A stretch of DNA of 64,000 bases from Myotis daubentonii (taxonomy: Eukaryota; Chordata; Mammalia; Chiroptera; Vespertilionidae), in NCBI RefSeq assembly GCF_963259705.1, contig NC_081841.1, forward strand, positions 92,537,059-92,601,058. Direction: 5' to 3'. Position 1 is the stretch's first letter. Every line of letters begins with the position of its first letter. Of this stretch, positions 58,241-64,000 are shown one piece after another. The translations under genes and the position numbers were made by a program. The notes beneath the pieces are model-generated. The model saw nothing but the letters and a program-made list of their open reading frames with translations, ran no database searches and was not told the DNA's origin.

Positions 58241-60285
58241 ATGTATGTTTTAAAATCCCCATCATATAGGAGAAAATGATGTTGCTGTGACTTCATATAG
58301 TGGATCCTTATGTCATGCTTCTCTGACCTATTTCACTGATTATGTGACATACATTTTACTCACTCACTATTCTAAGCCACAAATAAATTATCTGCAGAGA
58401 GCTAGGGATGACATAGAAGAACTGAATTCATAAATTCCAAACCAATTGCCCCCTATCACAAGAAAAAAATCTGAATGTTTCTTCCTTTTATTCTTCATAT
58501 CTAACTTATAGTACTGAATAGTTATGAGGCACATGTCCTTTTATTGCAGAAAGGGCCAAAAAATGCATTGTCCATTCCATTCATTAATGTATAATCTTCT
58601 TTGTTGAGGGGAAAAGACTCAACTGAATGGAAAATAACAGCTTCAAAGGCAGTCCAGTGAGCAGTGCAATTTCACATTTTCCAGGAGGTGTTCGGGAAAG
58701 ACAGGGGTGGACCAGGGCAACCAGCTGATGGCTTTGCAAGATCTGCTGAGGGGAAAAGAAGGGTGCAATTTAAGAGAGAGGGAAGGCAGCAGCAAAGATG
58801 CAAACGTGGGAACACACAGACCTTTCATGGGACAATGAGCAGGTGGTCTGGCAGAAGCACACTCAAGTGCAGATGTGGAGGAGCAGTGGAATGAGCAGAT
58901 GGGCAGGAGGGAGAAGGGTCGCCAGGGAAGGCTTGTACACTCAGTAATTCACCCTTAAACAACCAAATGTCATCAATACCAATTGGGCTGGGGTTGTTTT
59001 TTGTTGTTGTTGCTGTTGTTTTGCCTCTGAAGGAAAAATAAAAGCCAATTTTCAGCCAGTTTTCTGTGCTATAGTAAAAGAAAGTGGGTTCATGATGTCA
59101 ATTATTGTTCAACACATGGTAATGGGCTATTTTAAATCTTTATCTTTGTAGCATACTTTATACTTTTCAAAGCTCTTATGCATAATTTTTAATCCTCAGA
59201 CAAACACTTGGAAGTAGGGGAAGCAATCATTTTATCATAATATGACAAGGACACTAATTAGGAAGAGTTGAAATGGCCTTGACTCAGCCATTTCACACGG
59301 ACCATGGTAGACCAAGGTGGCACATGGTCCCTTGGCTCCCCGCTTAACTCTTTCCCATTACACCCCACTTTCTTCCATTGCTGCTACCTCCCTCTCATAC
59401 GCGTGGAGCTTACAGTCCATTGTCACTGACTTTGGGATTTTCTCTTTAAACACCTCATTCTCTAAGAAACACATTAATTACAGCAGGAGAGACTGTTGTG
59501 AGGGAAATACATGATAATTAAGAAAGACTGGTCTTCTGTCTTCTGGGTTGTTCAGGTTTAGGAGATATGTCTCATTAATTAGACTGGTTTGGATTCTCTC
59601 CGGCCTGAAGACAAATGGGTGAACTGCTTCACATCCTTGAGGCTTTGAGAGCTGCAATGATTCTGTGGTTCTTGCCTCTAAGAGTTGGCTTAGATGACAT
59701 TGTCAGGAATCCAAATCTCTTATTTAAAGTGCAGCAGAGAGAAATGCAGCTGGAGGTAAGTAACGTGCTTATGTAGGATAACAATGTAAATATTTTATAG
59801 AGTGCAGCACAACAGAATTAAATACTTTTGCTTGAACAAATAAATTCCATCTTCAAAGCTACCGCGAAGAAACTTATATATGGAGCACAATACATTTGCA
59901 AATAACTGAGCACATTGCGGTGTTCACATAACTCTGCATTTCTCCAAAATCTTAGCACCTTCTCAGCACTGTTGGGAGCAGCCTTACCTATTGTTTTACA
60001 GAAGAAGTCTTTTTCTCTTGGTAGCCTGATAGATTATGCAACTCATTTAATTCAGAAATCTACTAATTGAGTTATAGGTGTTTGTTCTTTCTGAACTGTT
60101 AAGACTCTCTCCTTTCTTTACCCTCTGAGCCTTGTCCAGCTACTTTCCCACCTCAGAGCAATGACCCAGTTGACTGTGACCTAGTTCCCAAGGAGCCCTC
60201 ATCAACACTCTCCATTTGACCAATGCCAATGTTCCTGAGAGTTCATTTTCCAGCCCTCACTCTAGACTTTGACCCATGGTGCTCT
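58241..60285. other. mostly unassigned, with one MIR
   Basis: A MIR-like block at about 59150-59270 (AAGCTCTTATGCATAATTTTTAATCCTC). A GTT-rich run near 58995. A 76-codon frame at 58664-58894 lacks features. Otherwise nothing recognised. Confidence 0.35.
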
Positions 60286-60447
60286 CAGATCTCAGATGTC
60301 ACAAGTGTCTTAGAGAACCGAAACTAGCAGGAAATTAGGACAGACCACTCGGCAGCTATTCTCATCACTCCTATTTAATATAATAACGTATAAATCAGAA
60401 AGGAATAAGTAAAATTGTCTTGTTTGTAGGTGACATAATTTTATGCG

Positions 60448-60576
60448 GAGTAGGGCAAAAGTAGACTTACAATGGTTGAGTACACAAAACACAGAGTTTA
60501 TTCTTGTATTAATATTTATTAATTATTGTATTATTTTTCCAAACAAACAACTGTAAATTTACTTTTGTTCCCCCCC
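60448..60576. mobile_element. small MITE with inverted ends, inside L1
   Basis: Left end GGGCAAAAGTAGACTTACAATGG and right end whose complement is GGGAACAAAAGTAAATTTACA form imperfect inverted repeats around an AT-rich centre. It breaks the L1 text between GACATAATTTTATG and ATATCCTAAAGACTCC. Probably mariner/Tc1-like; family inferred. Confidence 0.6.
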
Positions 60577-62465
60577 CCGCTCCAGTATCTAGAATATCCT
60601 AAAGACTCCACCAAAAAACTTAGAACTAATAAACAAGCTCAGTAAAGCTGTAGGATATAAAATCAATATACAGAAATCAATTGTTTTTATTCACTAACAA
60701 CTAATTACCTGGAAAAGAAATATTTTTTAAAAAACAATCCCTTGAATAATAGCATCAAAAACAATAAAATATGTAGGAATAAATTTAACCAAGGAGGTGA
60801 AAGATCTGTACACTGAAAACTATAAGACATTGATGAAAGAAATAAAAAAATGTCACAAATAAATGGAAATATATCCTGTATTCATGGATTAGAAGAATTC
60901 ATATTTTTAAAATGTCCATACTACCCAAAGTCATCTGTAGCTTCAGTGCAATCTCTATCAAAATTTCAGTGGCATTTTTTTAAAGAAATAGAAAGAATTC
61001 TAAAATCCATATGGAACCATGAAAGACCTTAAATAGCTAAAGCAATTTTAAGAAAGAAGAACAAACCTGGAGGCATCACATTCCTGATTTTAAACTGTAT
61101 TACAAAGCTATAGTAATCAAAACAGTATTGTACTGGCATAAAAATAGACACATAGACCAATGAAACAGAATCAAGAAACCAAAAATAAACCCACACATAT
61201 ACAATTCACTAATATCTGACAAGGGAGACAAGAATACCCAATGGGGAAAAACAGTCTCTTCAATAAATGGTGCTGGGAAAACTGGATAACTACCTGCAAA
61301 AGAATGAAACTGAAATCCTACCTTATACCACTCAAAAAAATCCATTCAAAATAGATTGAAGACTTAAAGTAAGACCTGAAACCATAAATCCTTGAAGAAA
61401 ACATAGGGGAAAAGTCCCTTGACATTGGCCTTTGCAATGACTTTTTGGATGTGGCATCAAAAGCAGAAGCAACAAAAGCAAAAATCAACAGGTAGGACTA
61501 CATCAAACTAAAAGCTTCTAGATAGCATAAGAAATAATCAATAAATGAAAGGCAACCTATGGAATATGGTAAAATATTTTCAAATCACATTTATGATAAG
61601 GGATTAATATCCAAAATATATAAGGAACTCACACAGCTCAATAGCAAAAAAGATAGATAATCCAATTTTACAATGAACAAAGCACCTGAGTAGGCATTTT
61701 TCCAAAGAAGACATACAAATTGTCAACAAATACATGAAAAAATGCTCAACATCACTAATCATCAGGGAAATCAAAATCAAATGAGACATCACACCTGTTA
61801 TAATGGCTATTATTAAGACAGACAAAACACAAGCAAAAGACAAGTGTTGGTGAGGGTGTGGATTAAGGGAACACTGGTGCACTGTTGTGGGAATGTACAT
61901 CGGTGTGGCCACCATGGAAAATAGTAATGTGGTTCCTCAAGAAATTAAAAATCGAACTACCTTATGATCCAACAATTACACTTCGGGGTATATAACAAAA
62001 GGAAATGAGGTCACTATCTCAAAAAATACCTGCACCCCCATGTTTTCTACAATATTATTTACTACAGACAAAACATGGAAACAATCTAAGTGTCCATTGA
62101 TAGATGAACGGAAAAAGAAGAGGTAATATATATAAAAAGAAGGAAATCTTATCATTTATAACAACATGCATAAACTTTGAAAGTGTTATGCAAAGTGAAA
62201 TAAGTCAGGTAGAAAGACAAACACTATATGATCTCACTTATATGTGGACTCTAAAAAACAACTCTTAGAGACAGAGTGTAGAGGTTTGGTTACTAGGGTC
62301 TGAGTGGGTAAGGAAAGTGGAGAGATGTTGGTCAAAAGGTACAAACTTCTAGTTATAAGATGAATAAGCTCTTGGGATGTAATGTACAGCATGGTGATTA
62401 GTTAACAGTACTGTACTGTACACTCAAAAAAGTTTTTAAGAGAATAAATCTTAAAATTTTTCACG

Positions 62466-62521
62466 ACACACACACACATACACACATGCACGCACGCACA
62501 CATGCACACATACATGCACAA
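62466..62521. repeat. CA-rich compound microsatellite
   Basis: ACACACACAT, GCACGCACGC and ACATGCACAC units. Confidence 0.9.
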
Positions 62522-62734
62522 AAGATAATTGTGTGAGGTGATTGATGTAAAAACTAATCTTATTGTGGTAATCATTTTGCAATATATACACATATCAAAT
62601 CATCACATTGCACACCTTACAGCTCAATAAAGCTGGAATTGCAATAGGAAGATTGAGGACCCTCATGTTTTGTGACCTCTGTTCTTTAGCCTTCCCAATC
62701 TCTCCTTCCCATATTCTTGCCCAATTACCCATTT

Positions 62735-63202
62735 CTTTTTTTGTTGTTGAAAGTATTACAAATGTCCCCCATTTTCCTCTCCTTTCCCCTTCCACCCAGC
62801 TCCTATCACACCTCAGGCCTTCACTGCACTATTGTCTGTGTCCATGGGCTATGCATATATGCATATAAGTTCTTTCGTTAACCTCTCCCTGTCCCCCCAC
62901 TTCCCTCTGAGATTTGTCAGTCTGTTCCATGTTTCCATGCCTCTGGACTTATTTTATTCATCAGTTTATTTTGTTCATTAGATTCCACATACTAGTATAA
63001 GTGAGATCATGTGATAGTTGCCTTTGTCTGACTATCTTATTTCATTTAGCATAATAATCTCCAGGTCCTTCCATAGTGTCTCAAAGGATAAGAGATCCTT
63101 CTTTTTTACAGTTGCATAGTCTTCCATTGTGTAAATGTACCACAGCTTTTTTTATCCACCCATCTACTAATGGGCACTTGGGCTATTTCCAGATCTTAGC
63201 TA
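62735..63202 (-). mobile_element. 5'-truncated L1, antisense
   Basis: TTACAAATGTCCCCCATTTTCC ... GTCTGTGTCCATGGGCTATGC ... GTTTATTTTGTTCATTAGATTCC ... CCATCTACTAATGGGCAC. It holds an uninterrupted version of the L1 site (GCATATATGCATA) that carries Helitrons at 11066 and 52384. Cut by the Helitron at 63203. Confidence 0.9.
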
Positions 63203-63513
63203 TCTATAATAATAAAATTGTAATATTAGATTGGACAACCAAAAGACATTCCCGACATCATTCCAGAGGTCCTTCTGGACAAAGCCACAGTGGCAGAGGC
63301 CAAGGCAGAGGTGGTTAGGGTCAATCAGGCAGACAGGCAAGCAGTTTGGGGTGAGCAGGCTGGCAGACAGAGTGGTTAGGGGCAATCAGGCAGGCAGGCA
63401 GGCAAGTGGTTAGGAGCCAGTGGTCCCGGATTGTGAGAGGGTGCTGGCCGGGCTGAGGGATCCTTCCCCCACCCCCCACCCCCATACATGAATTTTGTAC
63501 ACTGGGCCTTTAG
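63203..63513 (+). mobile_element. HeliBat-type Helitron (pair member 1)
   Basis: TCTATAATAATAAAATTG start after A; end ATGAATTTTGTACACTGGGCCTTTAG, a worn CTAG. 311 bp with GGCAGGCAGGCAGG-like units inside. Confidence 0.9.
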
Positions 63514-64000
63514 TCCTATATAATAAAAGCCTAATATGTTAAGTGTCCAGTAGACCTGTCAGCTGTTCAACCAATCAAAAGGTAATATGCTAATGATATG
63601 CTTAGGCTGCTCAACCGCTCACTATGGCTTGCACTGACCACCAGAGGGGCAGACAGTTGACCAGTCGACTGGTCGCTATGATGTGCACTGACCACCAGGG
63701 GGAAGATGCTCCATCTGGCCGATTGGGACTGAGCGAGACCAGCCGGACACACCATGGAGCCCTCCCATGGTTCCTCCCCACCTAGCCAACCTCTCGCATC
63801 TCTCCCCCTCCCCAGTCGTGCACCACTGGGGTCCCTTGGCCTGGCCTGTGCCCTCTCACAATCCAGAACCCCTCAGGGGATGTTGGAGAGATGGTTTCAG
63901 CCTGATCCCACAGTGGGAGGGCCACTCAGCCAGAAGCCAGGCTCATGGCTGGCGAGTGCAGTGGCTGTGGCAGGAAGATCTCCTGCCTCTGCAGCAGTGC
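63514..64000 (+). mobile_element. HeliBat-type Helitron (pair member 2), runs off the window
   Basis: TCCTATATAATAAAAGCCTAATATG starts directly after the previous element's TTAG. Related to the element at 56159-56577 (GCACTGACCACCAGGGGG, CTCACAATCCAG). The 3' end is beyond the window. Confidence 0.88.

Larger units (their letters stand above)
60290..62640 (+). mobile_element. old L1 (ORF2 to 3' end) with an inserted MITE
   Basis: TAAATCAGAAAGGAATAAG and GTTTGTAGGTGACATAATT are RT-region DNA; 60590 onward ATCCTAAAGACTCCACC, then [26 protein letters not shown] codons and the ORF2 end (to about 62250) followed by a 3' end and CA-rich simple repeat (62466-62521). Frames broken. Confidence 0.85.

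Overview
This is nuclear DNA from a mammal, almost certainly a vespertilionid (evening) bat. The call rests on the mix of mobile elements: many HeliBat-type Helitrons (TC at the 5' end, a short GTGCACGAAATTCGTGCAC-like hairpin and CTAG at the 3' end), tRNA-derived VES SINEs, young non-autonomous hAT transposons including a SPIN-like copy, and bat-type L1 elements. They lie over the older mammalian layer of MIR, L2, MER5 and other worn repeats. Short open frames are abundant, but only one is a convincing host gene.

The gene is KCNA1, encoding the voltage-gated potassium channel Kv1.1. It lies on the minus strand as one uninterrupted 495-codon coding exon (38735-40222). Higher coordinates lead into a GC-rich CpG-island region (about 40223-42800). 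That region holds a candidate 5'-UTR intron (40746-41106), a short upstream ORF in strong start context and CCAAT/GC-box promoter candidates. Lower coordinates lead into a repeat-poor tract of about 5 kb that looks like the long 3' UTR and ends near a candidate ATTAAA signal at 33434. KCNA5 and KCNA6, known neighbours of KCNA1 in mammals, are not in the window.

Layout: 1-5.2 kb is ancient repeat debris (MIR, L2), one hAT element and a tail-only retro-insertion. 5.2-11.9 kb is an L1 with a 5'-UTR-like segment, ORF1 and ORF2 remains, internally deleted and carrying two VES SINEs, a second L1 tail and a tandem Helitron pair. 12-30 kb is mixed single-copy and ancient sequence with a SPIN-like copy, a palindromic hAT, VES SINEs and two Helitrons. 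31.2-43.4 kb is the KCNA1 domain, nearly free of young transposons. 43.5-47.7 kb is a second hAT copy and old repeats. 47.7-64 kb is L1-rich and full of Helitrons, including a perfect head-to-tail trimer and a pair running off the window end.

No CRISPR array, operon, clear structural RNA gene or recognisable viral gene was seen. The most unusual features are exact head-to-tail Helitron arrays, two Helitron insertions at the same position of the L1 3' UTR, two perfect long hairpins (49526-49588 and 52749-52804), and KCNA1 regulatory features (uORF, RNA-editing codon, 3'-UTR G-quadruplex candidate).
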